64,000 nucleotides of DNA. It comes from Gemmatimonadota bacterium. Lineage in GTDB: Bacteria > Gemmatimonadota > Gemmatimonadetes > Gemmatimonadales > GWC2-71-9. Below the pieces are notes generated by a model. The model was not told the origin of the DNA. It saw only the letters and a list, made by a program, of their open reading frames with translations, and ran no database searches. Made by a program: the position numbers and the translations under genes. This document shows positions 18,562-27,207 of the stretch, one piece after another (the stretch's first letter is position 1; each line of letters begins with the position of its first letter). The DNA is taken from positions 62,001-126,000 of the forward strand of contig JADJPD010000012.1 of NCBI GenBank assembly GCA_016713435.1. Direction: 5' to 3'.

Positions 18562-19503
18562 TCAGGGGCGCCGCCGCCAGGCGCCCGGCGGCACCCCCAC
18601 CAGCTTCTTGAAGGCGCGGCTGAACGCCGCCTCCGAGTCGTAACCCACCTCCGCGGCGATCGTCGCGACCTTGGCGCCGCCTTCCGTCAGGCGGGCCGCC
18701 GCCAGCTGCATCCGCCACTGGGCCAGGTACTGCATCGGCGGCTGGCCCACCAGCGCCATGAACCGCTCCGCCAGCCGCGAGCGGGAGGTGGCCACCTCGT
18801 GCGCCAGCGCATCGAGCGTCCACGCGCGCGCCGGCTCGGCGTGCAGGCGGCCCAGCGCGGCGCCCACCACCGGGTCGCGGAGGCCGGCCAGCCACCCCGT
18901 CTGGCCCTCGGGCAGGCGGGCCAGGTGGTCGCGCACCACCTCGATGAACATCAGCTCGGCCAGCCGCGTCAGCACCTCGCTGGCGCCGGCCCGGCGCGCC
19001 CGGGTCTCCTCCACCACCTGCCGCGCGAACAGGGCCAGCCAGCCCCCGGCTGGCCCGGGCTGGTGCAGCATGCGGGGCAGGGTCCCGAGCACCGGGTTGA
19101 AGGGGCGCCGGTCGCAGCCCAGGAACCCGCAGACGAACCGCGCCGACGGCGGCCCCGGCGGGCCCACGCACACCACCTCCGGGAAGCAGTCCGGGCTCGC
19201 CGCATGGGTGTCGCCCGGGAGCCGCTGCCCGGCCGCGTGCGACAGGACGTGGCGGTCGCCCTGCGGGAAGACGATCACGTCCCCGGCCCGCAGCTCCACC
19301 GCCGGCCCGTCGCTCAGCCCGGCCCAGCAGGTGCCCTCGGTGAGGATGTGATAGGCAATCAGGTGCTCGGAGCCGGGCAGGATGCGCGGCTCCAGGGCGC
19401 GCGCGGCCAGCGACTCGACGCTCCACGGCGCCGTGGCCTCGACCGCATAGAAGAAGGCGCCATTCAGGCGCACGGCGCGCAGCACGTCCGACAGCGGGTC
19501 CAT
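18562..19503 (-). CDS. AraC-family transcriptional regulator with cupin domain
   Basis: A 313-residue regulator. The N-terminal ~190 residues fit the cupin-type AraC-binding domain (GDVIVFPQGDRHVLSH and MFIEVVRDHLARLPEG); the C-terminal ~100 residues are two helix-turn-helix units (LDALAHEVATSRSRLAERF, then VGYDSEAAFSRAFKKLVG). The latter match AraC/XylS DNA-binding domains. The start is ATG 19503 (MDPLSDVLRAVRL). It lies divergently from the methyltransferase with 164 bases between, so that gene is a likely target. It converges directly on the response regulator stop. Confidence 0.9.
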   Translation of the reverse strand: MDPLSDVLRAVRLNGAFFYAVEATAPWSVESLAARALEPRILPGSEHLIAYHILTEGTCWAGLSDGPAVELRAGDVIVFPQGDRHVLSHAAGQRLPGDTHAASPDCFPEVVCVGPPGPPSARFVCGFLGCDRRPFNPVLGTLPRMLHQPGPAGGWLALFARQVVEETRARRAGASEVLTRLAELMFIEVVRDHLARLPEGQTGWLAGLRDPVVGAALGRLHAEPARAWTLDALAHEVATSRSRLAERFMALVGQPPMQYLAQWRMQLAAARLTEGGAKVATIAAEVGYDSEAAFSRAFKKLVGVPPGAWRRRP

Positions 19504-19667
19504 GGCGCCTCCGCGAGGCCGGGGCAAGGGGGGGGCGATCGGAGCAGTGTAGGGAATGGCGGTGGCGGGGGCAAGAAGTCGCGCGGGCGGGCACTCCTGC
19601 GCTTTCCTGGGCAGGACCACCTCGACGTGGTGCCTCCGTGTCCCCTCTGCCCCCGGAGTCCGGCCCC

Positions 19668-20528
19668 ATGACCGCCCAGCCCAGCGCCCCCAGGCGCGAA
19701 TCCGTCCCCCGCCCCCCGGCGGTGAGCGGCGAGGATCCCCTCACCACCCGCGCCCGCCTCACCTGGACCGCGGGCGACTTCCACCAGATCGCCCGCGGCT
19801 TCGAGGCCGAGGCGGAGGCGTTCATCAGCCGCCTGGCCCTCCGCCGGGGGGAGCGGGTGCTCGACGTGGCCTGCGGCACCGGCAACCTCACGCTCCCGGC
19901 CGCGCGCGCCGGCGCCGTGGTGACCGGGCTCGACATCGCCCCGAACCTGCTGGCCACCCTGCGCCAGCGCGCCGACGCCGAGGGCACCCGCGTGGCGCTG
20001 GACGAGGGCAACGCCGAGGCGCTGCCGTACGCCGATGGCCAGTTCGACACCGTCGTGTCCATGTTCGGCGTGATGTTCGCCGCCCGGCCCGAGCGGGCCG
20101 TGGCGGAACTGCTCCGCGTCACCCGGCCGGGCGGGCGGATCGCCCTGGCCAACTGGACGCGCGAGGGACTGGTCGGCGAGATGCTCCGCCTCCACGTGGC
20201 CCGCGTGCCGGCGCCCCCCGGCGTCCCGAGCACCCTGCTGTGGGGCGACGAGGCCGTCGTGCGCGAGCGCTTCGGCCCCGGCGTCTCGGCGCTGGGCCAG
20301 GCCCGGCGGATGCTGCAGTTCGACTATCCGCACGCGCCGGCCGGCGTGGCGGAGCTCTTCCGCGAGTGCTACGGCCCCACCGTGCGCACCTTCGCGGCGA
20401 TCGACCCGGAGGCGCGCGCCGGCCTGGCGGCCGAGCTGGCCGCGCTCTGGGCCCGCGCCAACACGGCGGAGGGCCGCGCCACGCGGGCGGCGGCCGAGTA
20501 CCTCGAGGTGATCGCCGTGCGGGCCTGA
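19668..20528 (+). CDS. class I SAM-dependent methyltransferase
   Basis: A 286-residue methyltransferase. Motif I is VLDVACGTGNLTLPAARAG at about residues 67-85; the acidic end of strand 2 is in GLDIAPN; motif for the adenine pocket is EGNAEALPYADGQFDTVVS, followed by post-motif ELLRVTRPGGRIALANW. This fits the ubiquinone/menaquinone-type Methyltransf_11 group, but the C-terminal substrate region is not diagnostic. I use ATG 19668; GTG 19638 is an alternative. It is divergent from the AraC regulator and ends at a strong hairpin shared with gyrB. Confidence 0.85.
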   Translation: MTAQPSAPRRESVPRPPAVSGEDPLTTRARLTWTAGDFHQIARGFEAEAEAFISRLALRRGERVLDVACGTGNLTLPAARAGAVVTGLDIAPNLLATLRQRADAEGTRVALDEGNAEALPYADGQFDTVVSMFGVMFAARPERAVAELLRVTRPGGRIALANWTREGLVGEMLRLHVARVPAPPGVPSTLLWGDEAVVRERFGPGVSALGQARRMLQFDYPHAPAGVAELFRECYGPTVRTFAAIDPEARAGLAAELAALWARANTAEGRATRAAAEYLEVIAVRA

Positions 20529-20545
20529 CGCGGGGGCCGGACGCG

Positions 20546-20581
20546 CCGCGGGCCGCCTCCCGGGAGGGAAGCGGCCCGCGG
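20546..20581. terminator. bidirectional hairpin terminator
   Basis: Arms ccgcgggccgc (20546-20556) and gcggcccgcgg (20571-20581) pair perfectly over 11 bp with a 14-base loop. It sits between the convergent methyltransferase and gyrB genes and could end both transcripts. No T-run is present. Confidence 0.6.
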
Positions 20582-20600
20582 GCACCCGCCCGGCCACCGC

Positions 20601-22538
20601 TCAGACGTCGAGGTGGCTCACGTACTTGGCGTTCCGCTCGATGAACTGCCGGCGCGGCTCCACCTCGTCGCCCATCAGCTCGTCGAACAGCTTGCTCGCC
20701 TCCACCGCGTCGTCCATGGTGACGCGCAGGATGGTGCGGCGCGCCGGGTCCATGGTGGTCTTCCAGAGCTGGTCGGGGTTCATCTCGCCGAGGCCCTTGT
20801 AGCGCTGGATGTTGACGTTGCCCTTGCCGTCGTTGCCCACCAGCCGCTTCACGTACTCCTCCCGCTCCTTCTCGTCGTAGGCGTAGAACTCCTCCTTCTT
20901 GTACGCCACGCGGTAGAGCGGCGGCTGCGCGATGTAGACGTAGCCCGCCTCGATCAGCTCCAGCATCTGCCGGAAGAAGAAGGTGAGCAGCAGGGTGCGG
21001 ATGTGGGCGCCGTCCACGTCGGCGTCCGTCATGATGATGATCTTGTTGTAGCGCACGTTCTCCAGCGTGAAGTCCTCCCGCACGCCGGCGCCGATCGCCG
21101 TGATGATGGCGCGGATCTCCTCGTTGCTCAGGATCTTGTCGATGCGCGCCTTCTCCACGTTCAGGATCTTGCCGCGGAGCGGCAGGATGGCCTGGAAGCG
21201 CCGGTCGCGGCCCTGCTTGGCGCTGCCGCCGGCCGAGTCGCCCTCCACCAGGTAGAGCTCGCACTCGGCGGGGTCGTCGCTCTGGCAGTCGGCCAGCTTG
21301 CCCGGCAGCACCGCACCCTCGAGGCCCGACTTCTTGCGCACCAGGTCGCGCGCCTTGCGGGCGGCCTCGCGGGCGCGGGCGGCGCTCACGGCCTTCTCGA
21401 TGACCGCGCGGCCCACCGCCGGCTTCTCGTCGAGGAAGGTGCGCAGCTGCTCGTACACCACCTGTTTCACGATGCCCTCGACCTCGCCGTTGCCGAGCTT
21501 GGTCTTGGTCTGGCCCTCGAACTGCGGCTCGCGCACCTTGCAGTGGATGATGGCGGTGAGGCCCTCGCGGATGTCCTCGCCCGTGAGCGAGAAGTCCTCC
21601 TTCTTGAGCGCGCCCTGCTGCTTGGCGAACTCGTTGATGGCGCGCGTCAGCGCCGCCCGGAAGCCCGTGAGGTGGGTGCCGCCCTCGTGCGTGTTGATGT
21701 TGTTGACGAAGGTGAAGATGTTCTCGTTGTAGCCGTCCTCGTACTGGATGGCCACGTCCACCTCGACGTCGTCCTTCGTCATGGTGAACGCGATCGGCTT
21801 GGGGTGGAGCGCCTTCTTGTTCCGGTTGAGCCACTCCACGAACTGGATCAGCCCGCCCTTGGCGAAGAAGTTCTCCTCCTTCGGCTCCGCGCCGCGGTCG
21901 TCCTTGAGCGAGATCGCCACGCCCTTGTTCAGGAAGGCCAGCTGCCGCATCCGGTCGGCCAGCGTGTTCCAGCTGTACTCGAGGACGGTGAAGATCTCCG
22001 GGTCCGGCTTGAAGCGGACCAGGGTGCCGGTGTCCTTGGCCTTGTCGAGCTTCTCCAGCTTCTTGACCGTCTGGCCCCGCACGAAGGCCATCCGCCACTT
22101 GAAGCCGTCGCGTTTGACGATCACCTCGGTGCGCTCCGAGAGCGCGTTCACCACCGACACGCCCACGCCGTGGAGGCCGCCGGACACCTTGTAGTTGGAC
22201 TTGTCGAACTTGCCGCCCGCGTGCAGCACCGTGAGCGCCACCTCGACCGCCGGCAGCTTCTCGGTGGGGTGCATGTCCACCGGGATGCCGCGCCCGTTGT
22301 CCTCCACCGAGATCGAGTTGTCCTTGTGGATGGTGACGTGGATCTCGTCGCAGTGCCCGGCGAGCGCCTCGTCGATCGAGTTGTCCACCACCTCGTACAC
22401 CAGGTGGTGGAGGCCGTTCTCGCCCGTGGAGCCGATGTACATGCCCGGCCGCTTGCGGACCGCCTCGAGGCCCTTGAGGACCTGGATACTGCCCGCGTCG
22501 TACTGCCGCTCGCCGTTCTCGGCTGCTTCCTTCGCCAT
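20601..22538 (-). CDS. gyrB: DNA gyrase subunit B
   Basis: A 645-residue ATPase subunit of the type II topoisomerase that introduces negative supercoils. It contains the GHKL ATPase (VLKGLEAVRKRPGMYIGS, then the DNSIDEALAGHCDEI helix with the catalytic Glu/Asp and ISVEDNGRGIPV), the transducer, and the TOPRIM segment (ECELYLVEGDSAGGSAKQG, PLRGKILNVEKA, DADVDGAHIRTLLLTFF). It ends in the usual GyrB tail (YKGLGEMNPDQLW). The start is ATG 22538; GTG 22637 with an upstream GAGG would add a 33-residue A/K/P-rich extension. It is the last gene of the lipoprotein-recF-dciA-gyrB operon. Confidence 0.97.
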   Translation of the reverse strand: MAKEAAENGERQYDAGSIQVLKGLEAVRKRPGMYIGSTGENGLHHLVYEVVDNSIDEALAGHCDEIHVTIHKDNSISVEDNGRGIPVDMHPTEKLPAVEVALTVLHAGGKFDKSNYKVSGGLHGVGVSVVNALSERTEVIVKRDGFKWRMAFVRGQTVKKLEKLDKAKDTGTLVRFKPDPEIFTVLEYSWNTLADRMRQLAFLNKGVAISLKDDRGAEPKEENFFAKGGLIQFVEWLNRNKKALHPKPIAFTMTKDDVEVDVAIQYEDGYNENIFTFVNNINTHEGGTHLTGFRAALTRAINEFAKQQGALKKEDFSLTGEDIREGLTAIIHCKVREPQFEGQTKTKLGNGEVEGIVKQVVYEQLRTFLDEKPAVGRAVIEKAVSAARAREAARKARDLVRKKSGLEGAVLPGKLADCQSDDPAECELYLVEGDSAGGSAKQGRDRRFQAILPLRGKILNVEKARIDKILSNEEIRAIITAIGAGVREDFTLENVRYNKIIIMTDADVDGAHIRTLLLTFFFRQMLELIEAGYVYIAQPPLYRVAYKKEEFYAYDEKEREEYVKRLVGNDGKGNVNIQRYKGLGEMNPDQLWKTTMDPARRTILRVTMDDAVEASKLFDELMGDEVEPRRQFIERNAKYVSHLDV

Positions 22539-22725
22539 GGACCGTGCCTGGGTACGGGTGGGTGCCGGGGCCGCGCGGGTCCCGGACGCCTTCCCCCCGG
22601 CCTTCGCGGCCGGGCGGGGTGCCTGTTGCCTTGCCACTGCCAACCTCAACCTGCTCGGGCGAGCGGCCCCCCGGGCCCTCGCGTCGTTCCTCAACCTGCG
22701 GCCGCGCTGCAGCTCGGTGCCCGGC

Positions 22726-23052
22726 CTACCGTTCCTCGGCCGGCGGGGCACTGCCCCCCGCGACCCAGCGGATCCCCTTGATCCGCCCCGTCCGGCCCTT
22801 GTTGAGCCGGCCCAGGATCTGCGGCGTCATCAGTGAGAGCTCGGAGGCCCACGCCGCCGTCTGGACCTGCACCCGAAGGACCCCCTCCGCGCTCACCGAC
22901 TCGGGCACGGTGACCTTGGCGATCTGCGGTCCCACCAGCTCCGCCCACTCGTCCAGCACGCCCGCCTGGCCCAGGCGCTTGGCGATGCCGCTCCGCTTGA
23001 GCCACGCCTGCAGTGCCTCCGCGAGCGGCACCGGCCTGGGTGTATCCGACAT
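22726..23052 (-). CDS. DciA-like (DUF721) protein
   Basis: A 108-residue DUF721 protein. The core WAELVGPQIAKVTVPESVS and the later LRVQVQTAAWASELSLMTP match the family whose best-known member, DciA, loads the replicative helicase in bacteria without DnaC. It lies between recF and gyrB in the usual replication-associated order, 10 bases after recF and 187 bases before the gyrB ATG. Its presence suggests DciA-type helicase loading, although the helicase gene is not in the window. Confidence 0.85.
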   Translation of the reverse strand: MSDTPRPVPLAEALQAWLKRSGIAKRLGQAGVLDEWAELVGPQIAKVTVPESVSAEGVLRVQVQTAAWASELSLMTPQILGRLNKGRTGRIKGIRWVAGGSAPPAEER

Positions 23053-23062
23053 GCCCGCCCCC

Positions 23063-24151
23063 TCAGTCCTGGGCCACCACGCGCCCCGCCTCCACCTGCC
23101 AGCGGGGGAGGGCCAGGCCCTCGGGCAGCTCGTCCGGCCGGGGCGCCGTGATGAACACCTGCGACCGCCGGCCCGTCCCGAAGAGCCGCGTCGCCAGCCG
23201 CCGCTGGCGCTCCGCGTCCAGCTCGGCGAACACGTCGTCGAGCAGGAGTGCCGGGGCCTCGCCCGTGGCCGCCTCGAGCGTCTCGAGCTCCAGCAGCTTG
23301 AGGGCGATGGCCGCGCTCCGCACCTGCCCCGTGGAGCCGTAGTCGCGGAGCAGGTGGCCGTCGAGGCGGAGCACCAGGTCGTCCCGGTGCGGGCCCACCG
23401 TGGTGACGCCGCGGCCCAGGTCCCGCGCCCGCGCCTGCTCCAGCCGCGGCCCCCACGCGCCGGGTTCCGCCAGCTCCATGTCCCCGTCGTAGGCCAGCGC
23501 GGGCTCGCCCCCCTGCTCGCCCAGCGCCACCAGCGCGCGGGCAAAGGGCTCGGCCTGCCGCGCCACCCAGGCCAGCCGGCCCGCCACCACCGTGGCCCCC
23601 GCGTCGGCGAGCGGGCGGTCGAAGGCCTGGGCCAGGTCGCCCCGGCCCTGCCGGAGCGCGGCATTCCGCTGCGCCAGGGCCGCCCGGTAGCGGGACAGCG
23701 CCGTGAGGTAGCCGCGGTCCGCCAGGGAGAGCGTCCGGTCCAGGTAGAGCCGCCGTCCCGCGGCAGGGCCCGAGGCCAGCCGGACATCCTCCGGCGCGAA
23801 GACCACGCCGAGCCACGCCCCCGCCGCCTCCACCACCCGGGTGGCCGGCACCCCGTCGAGCTCCAGCTGCTTCCGCCGCCCGAGGATCCGGAACGTCACC
23901 GCCACCTGCCGGGCCGACCCGCCGCGCTCGAAGCCCAGCCCCGCATGAAAGCCCGTCCCCCCGAAGGTGGCGAGCTCGCCGTCGCGCGCGGTGCGGAACG
24001 ACCGGAACAGCACCGGATAGGCGATGGCCTCGAGCAGGCTGGTCTTCCCCTGGCCGTTCCGGCCCAGCAGCGCCAGGCCCTCCGGCGGGAGGCCGAGGTC
24101 GGTGTCGGCCAGGTTCCGGAAGCCGCGAACGGTGAGCCGGGCCAGCCGCAC
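23063..24151 (-). CDS. recF: DNA replication/repair protein RecF
   Basis: A 362-residue SMC-like ATPase that promotes RecA loading at single-strand gaps. Walker A is LLGRNGQGKTSLLEAIAYP near residue 30; the ABC signature and Walker B fall in the C-terminal region (QVRSAAIALKLLELE, then ALLLDDVFAELDAERQRRL). Length is normal for RecF. It starts at GTG 24151, sharing one base with the stop of the upstream lipoprotein gene (TAGTG), an arrangement typical of coupled translation. dciA and gyrB follow. dnaA and dnaN are not in the window. Confidence 0.95.
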   Translation of the reverse strand: MRLARLTVRGFRNLADTDLGLPPEGLALLGRNGQGKTSLLEAIAYPVLFRSFRTARDGELATFGGTGFHAGLGFERGGSARQVAVTFRILGRRKQLELDGVPATRVVEAAGAWLGVVFAPEDVRLASGPAAGRRLYLDRTLSLADRGYLTALSRYRAALAQRNAALRQGRGDLAQAFDRPLADAGATVVAGRLAWVARQAEPFARALVALGEQGGEPALAYDGDMELAEPGAWGPRLEQARARDLGRGVTTVGPHRDDLVLRLDGHLLRDYGSTGQVRSAAIALKLLELETLEAATGEAPALLLDDVFAELDAERQRRLATRLFGTGRRSQVFITAPRPDELPEGLALPRWQVEAGRVVAQD

Positions 24152-24603
24152 TACGGCTCCACGGACGGCGGCGTCGTGGTGTCCTGGAGGACGATGATCA
24201 CGCGGCTCACCGAATCGCTGTGGTTCCCCGCCATGTCGGTGGCGTAGAGCCGCACCTGGATGATCTCGCCGCCCTGCGCCGCCGTGGTGATGGGCAGCGC
24301 AAAGAGGAAGAGGGAATCGTCCCCCGGGAACGGCGGGAAGGTGGTGACCCCGCCCAGCACCTCGGCGTAGAACGTGTCCACGCCCTCGGGGTCCCGGACC
24401 GTCCCGCTCACCACCACCGCCGGGCCCTCGATCACCGAGGTGTCCTGCCCGGGCCGCTCGATGGTGATCGCCGGCCCCTCCCCGCCCGGGGGCGGGGGCT
24501 CATTGAACGTGAGCCGCTCCCGGTCGTTGCACGCGCCCAGCGCGAGGGCGGCGACCCCCCACCCCACGGTCCGGCGCGCCAGACGGCGAAACCCCAAAAA
24601 CAT
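24151..24603 (-). CDS. lipoprotein with an Ig-like/cadherin-type fold
   Basis: A 150-residue exported protein. The signal region MFLGFRRLARRTVGWGVAALALGAC ends in a lipobox with the lipidated Cys near residue 25. The mature chain has the beta-sandwich pattern VVSGTVRDPEGVDTFYAEVL and VRLYATDMAGNHSDSVSRV, which is common in repeats that follow an Ig-like fold. The start is ATG 24603. It immediately precedes recF (one-base overlap) and is read from the same message, although no functional link to recombination is known. The enoyl-CoA hydratase gene ends 37 bases upstream. Confidence 0.65.
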   Translation of the reverse strand: MFLGFRRLARRTVGWGVAALALGACNDRERLTFNEPPPPGGEGPAITIERPGQDTSVIEGPAVVVSGTVRDPEGVDTFYAEVLGGVTTFPPFPGDDSLFLFALPITTAAQGGEIIQVRLYATDMAGNHSDSVSRVIIVLQDTTTPPSVEP

Positions 24604-24640
24604 CACCGAAAAATACCCGTTTCCGAGGGAAAATGGCAGC

Positions 24641-25423
24641 TCATCGCGACCGGAACGCGGCCGCCCGCTTCGCGAGGAAGGCGGCCATCCCCTCCCGCAT
24701 GTCCTCCGTCGCGGACAGCAGCCCGAAGTGGTTGGCCTCGAGGAGCAGTGCCTCATCCTGCGACATCTCGAGCCCCGCATCCACCGCCTCCAGCACCGCC
24801 GCCACCGCCAGGGGCCCCTGCGCCAGGATCCCCCGCATCAGCTTCTCGGCCTCCGGCAGCAGCTGGTCCGCCGGCACCACCCGGTTCACGAGCCCGATCC
24901 GCCACGCCTCCTGGGCATCGATCATGGCGCCGGTGAGGAGCAGCTCCAGCGCCCGCCCCCGGCCCACCAGCCGCGGCAGCCGCACCGTCCCCCCGTACCC
25001 CGGGCCGATCCCGAGCTTCACCTCCGGCTGGCCGAACCTGGCCTCCGCGCTCGCGAGGCGAAGGTGGCACGCCATGGCCAGTTCGCACCCGCCGCCCAGG
25101 CAGAAGCCGTTGACGGCCGCCACCACGGGCTTGCGAAGGGCCTCGAAGCGCCGGAACACCGCCTGGCCGCGGAGCGAGCGCGCCTTCCCCTCCGCCGGTC
25201 CCTGCGATGCGAGCTCGCTGATGTCCGCCCCGGCCACGAACGCCTTGCTGCCCGCGCCCGTCAGGATCACGCCGCGCACCGCCGGGTCCTCGCCGAGGGC
25301 CGCGGCGGCCTGGCCGAGCTCGCCGATGACCTGGTCGTTGAGGGCGTTGAGCTTGTCGGGGCGGTTCACGGTCAGGACCGCGAGGCCATCGCGCAGGTCC
25401 AGGGCGAGCGTCTGGAAGGACAT
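24641..25423 (-). CDS. enoyl-CoA hydratase/isomerase family protein (crotonase)
   Basis: A 260-residue crotonase-fold enzyme that would hydrate 2-enoyl-CoA in fatty-acid or short-chain acyl-CoA metabolism. The oxyanion-hole segment is AFVAGADISELASQG; both catalytic glutamates are in place, in GGGCELAMACH and FGQPEVKLGIGPG. Length matches the family. It is read leftward into the recF operon with a 37-base gap and diverges from the lipoprotein-TPR cassette over 283 bases. With the acyl-CoA synthetase at the window edge it hints at fatty-acid degradation. Exact chain-length preference is not visible. Confidence 0.9.
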   Translation of the reverse strand: MSFQTLALDLRDGLAVLTVNRPDKLNALNDQVIGELGQAAAALGEDPAVRGVILTGAGSKAFVAGADISELASQGPAEGKARSLRGQAVFRRFEALRKPVVAAVNGFCLGGGCELAMACHLRLASAEARFGQPEVKLGIGPGYGGTVRLPRLVGRGRALELLLTGAMIDAQEAWRIGLVNRVVPADQLLPEAEKLMRGILAQGPLAVAAVLEAVDAGLEMSQDEALLLEANHFGLLSATEDMREGMAAFLAKRAAAFRSR

Positions 25424-25551
25424 GGGCCAAGGGGGTTGGGTGGACGGATGTCGGCGCGCCGGAAACCTAAGCCATCGGGGCGCCGCCCGCCTGCGGGGCG
25501 CAGGTGGTGCCGGTCACGCGCCCGGGGGCGCCGGGGTCACAACATGCCGCA

Positions 25552-25583
25552 CAATTCTCCTGCCTCTCCCGTAAGGGGAATTG
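25552..25583. promoter_or_regulatory. inverted repeat in the crotonase/lipoprotein divergent region
   Basis: caattctcc (25552-25560) and ggggaattg (25575-25583) are complementary at 8 of 9 positions with a 14-base spacer. This is the least GC-rich part of the 283-base divergent region and could be an operator or a leader hairpin. Confidence 0.35.
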
Positions 25584-25706
25584 CTGGGGCCTTGGGGGGG
25601 CCGCAGGTTGAGTCCGTCGTGCGCCGCGTGCGTGGGTTTGGTCCCGCCGCGTGGCAGCGCCGGTCACCCCCGCGACTGCGATCGCGGCTGTTTCCCCGGA
25701 GGCCTG

Positions 25707-26234
25707 ATGCTCGCCGTTCCCTTCGTGCGTCCCCGCCTGCTCCTGCCCGCCCTGCTGGCCGGGCTGGCTGCCTGCACCGACTCCAGCATGCCCGCCGCCG
25801 CTCCTTCGCGCACCCATGAGATCCCGGTGGCGGAGTTGAGCGAGGCGCCGTCGCTCCTGATGTGCCAGCAGCAACCCTATGCGGTCACCTCCCAGACGGT
25901 CGGCCTCCTCGGAGGGACCGTCCGGGTCGGGAACCACCGGCTGGAAATTCCGCCGGGGGCGCTCCTCGCCCCGGTGCTGATCACCGCGGAGGCCCCGGCC
26001 GACAACGTGGCGTCGGTCCGCTTCTTCCCGGAAGGCCTCCAGTTCCTGCTGCCCGCGTACCTGACGCTGGACTACAGTCACTGCCCGAGCGGACCCGGCA
26101 AGCCCGGCAAGTCGGCGGTCTTCACCACCGATGGCCTGAGCGTCCTGAGCCTCCTCGGCTCCACGGACGACACCACCCAGCGCCGGGTCACCTCGGCCAT
26201 CGACCACTTCTCGCGCTACGCCGTGGCGTGGTGA
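25707..26234 (+). CDS. ZU5-like domain lipoprotein (paralogue A)
   Basis: A 175-residue protein with a lipoprotein signal: LLLPALLAGLAACTDSS, lipidated Cys near residue 24. The mature chain carries a ZU5-like beta fold: GGTVRVGNHRLEIPPGALL, then VLITAEAP and RFFPEGLQFLLPAYLTLDY, and ends HFSRYAVAW. The start is ATG 25707. The same architecture and the identical C-terminal HFSRYAVAW occur in the protein at 30033-30587. The TPR gene follows 4 bases later, as at the second locus. The function is unknown. Confidence 0.65.
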   Translation: MLAVPFVRPRLLLPALLAGLAACTDSSMPAAAPSRTHEIPVAELSEAPSLLMCQQQPYAVTSQTVGLLGGTVRVGNHRLEIPPGALLAPVLITAEAPADNVASVRFFPEGLQFLLPAYLTLDYSHCPSGPGKPGKSAVFTTDGLSVLSLLGSTDDTTQRRVTSAIDHFSRYAVAW

Positions 26235-26238
26235 GCTG

Positions 26239-27150
26239 ATGAGCGCCACGTCCCTGGAGGCGCGCCTGAGCGAGGCCATGCGCTGTGCCCGGACCGGCCA
26301 GTTCGGCCGGGCCGAGCAGCTGGCCCTCACCGTTCTCGCCGACGCCCCCATTGATGGCTGCGTGCAGGCAAGGGCGGCCAACCTGCTCGGCGGCATCGCC
26401 TTCGAGCAGGGACGGCTGCACGAGGCGGAGGAGCGGTTCGAGCTGGTGCTGCGCCAGGGCCGCCTCATCCGCGATGGCGAACTCGTGGCGCGGGCGGCCA
26501 ACAACCTCGCCTCGATTGCCCACATGCGCGGCAAGCCGCAGCTCGCGGCCAGCCTCTATCAGGGCGCCCTCGGGGTGTGGCGCCGGCTGGGCCACGAGGC
26601 CGGCGTGGCCCAGACCTGCCACAACCTGGCCCTGCTGGCCCGTGAAGGGGGCGCGCACGAGCGCGCGGCGGAACTCGCCGAGGAGGCCGTGGCGGCCGCG
26701 AGCCGCACCTCCGATGTCGCCCTGCAGTCCCTGGTGCGCGTGGGGCGGGCGGAAGCGGCCCTCGCGCTGTCGGACTTCGCCGCGGCCCACGCCAACGTGG
26801 AATGTGCCCGCCGCCTCGCCCGCGCCAGCGGGGACTGGCTGGGGGTGGCCGACGGCCGCCGGGCCGAAGCGCGCGTGGCGCTGGCGGAGGGCCGCCCCGG
26901 CGCGGCCCTGCGTGCGGCACTGGCCGGCTATCACCGCGCCCGGCGTCTCGGCGCCACCCACGTGGCGACCGAGTGTGCCGAACTCGCCGGGCAGGCGGCC
27001 GCCCAGCTCCGGCGGCACCCCAACGCTGAGCGCTTCTACCGCCTGGCGCACGAGGGCTACCTGGCCCTCGGCCTGCCGCGTGGAAGGAGCGAGCCGGTGC
27101 CCTGGCTCACGGCGCTCCAGCCGGCGGGCGCCGCGTCGGCCGGCGGCTGA
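26239..27150 (+). CDS. TPR protein (cassette A)
   Basis: A 303-residue soluble protein made almost entirely of TPR-like helical hairpins, for example GKPQLAASLYQGALGVWRRL, and ARAANNLASIAHMRG before it. It has no signal peptide. It starts 4 bases after the ZU5-like lipoprotein. Its counterpart at 30592 carries a comparable N-terminal TPR region fused to HD-GYP, so this protein may be the signalling-domain-free version of the same cassette. It is followed 57 bases later by mtnA. Confidence 0.7.
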   Translation: MSATSLEARLSEAMRCARTGQFGRAEQLALTVLADAPIDGCVQARAANLLGGIAFEQGRLHEAEERFELVLRQGRLIRDGELVARAANNLASIAHMRGKPQLAASLYQGALGVWRRLGHEAGVAQTCHNLALLAREGGAHERAAELAEEAVAAASRTSDVALQSLVRVGRAEAALALSDFAAAHANVECARRLARASGDWLGVADGRRAEARVALAEGRPGAALRAALAGYHRARRLGATHVATECAELAGQAAAQLRRHPNAERFYRLAHEGYLALGLPRGRSEPVPWLTALQPAGAASAGG

Positions 27151-27207
27151 GGTGCGCGCGGGCGCCCGCGCATTCACGGCGGGCACGGCGGGGGCTAAGT
27201 TCCCCCC

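Noticed and set aside
27151..27207. SAM riboswitch upstream of mtnA
   Set aside because: Only 57 bases separate mtnA from the preceding gene, too short for a riboswitch with terminator, and no matching helices were seen.
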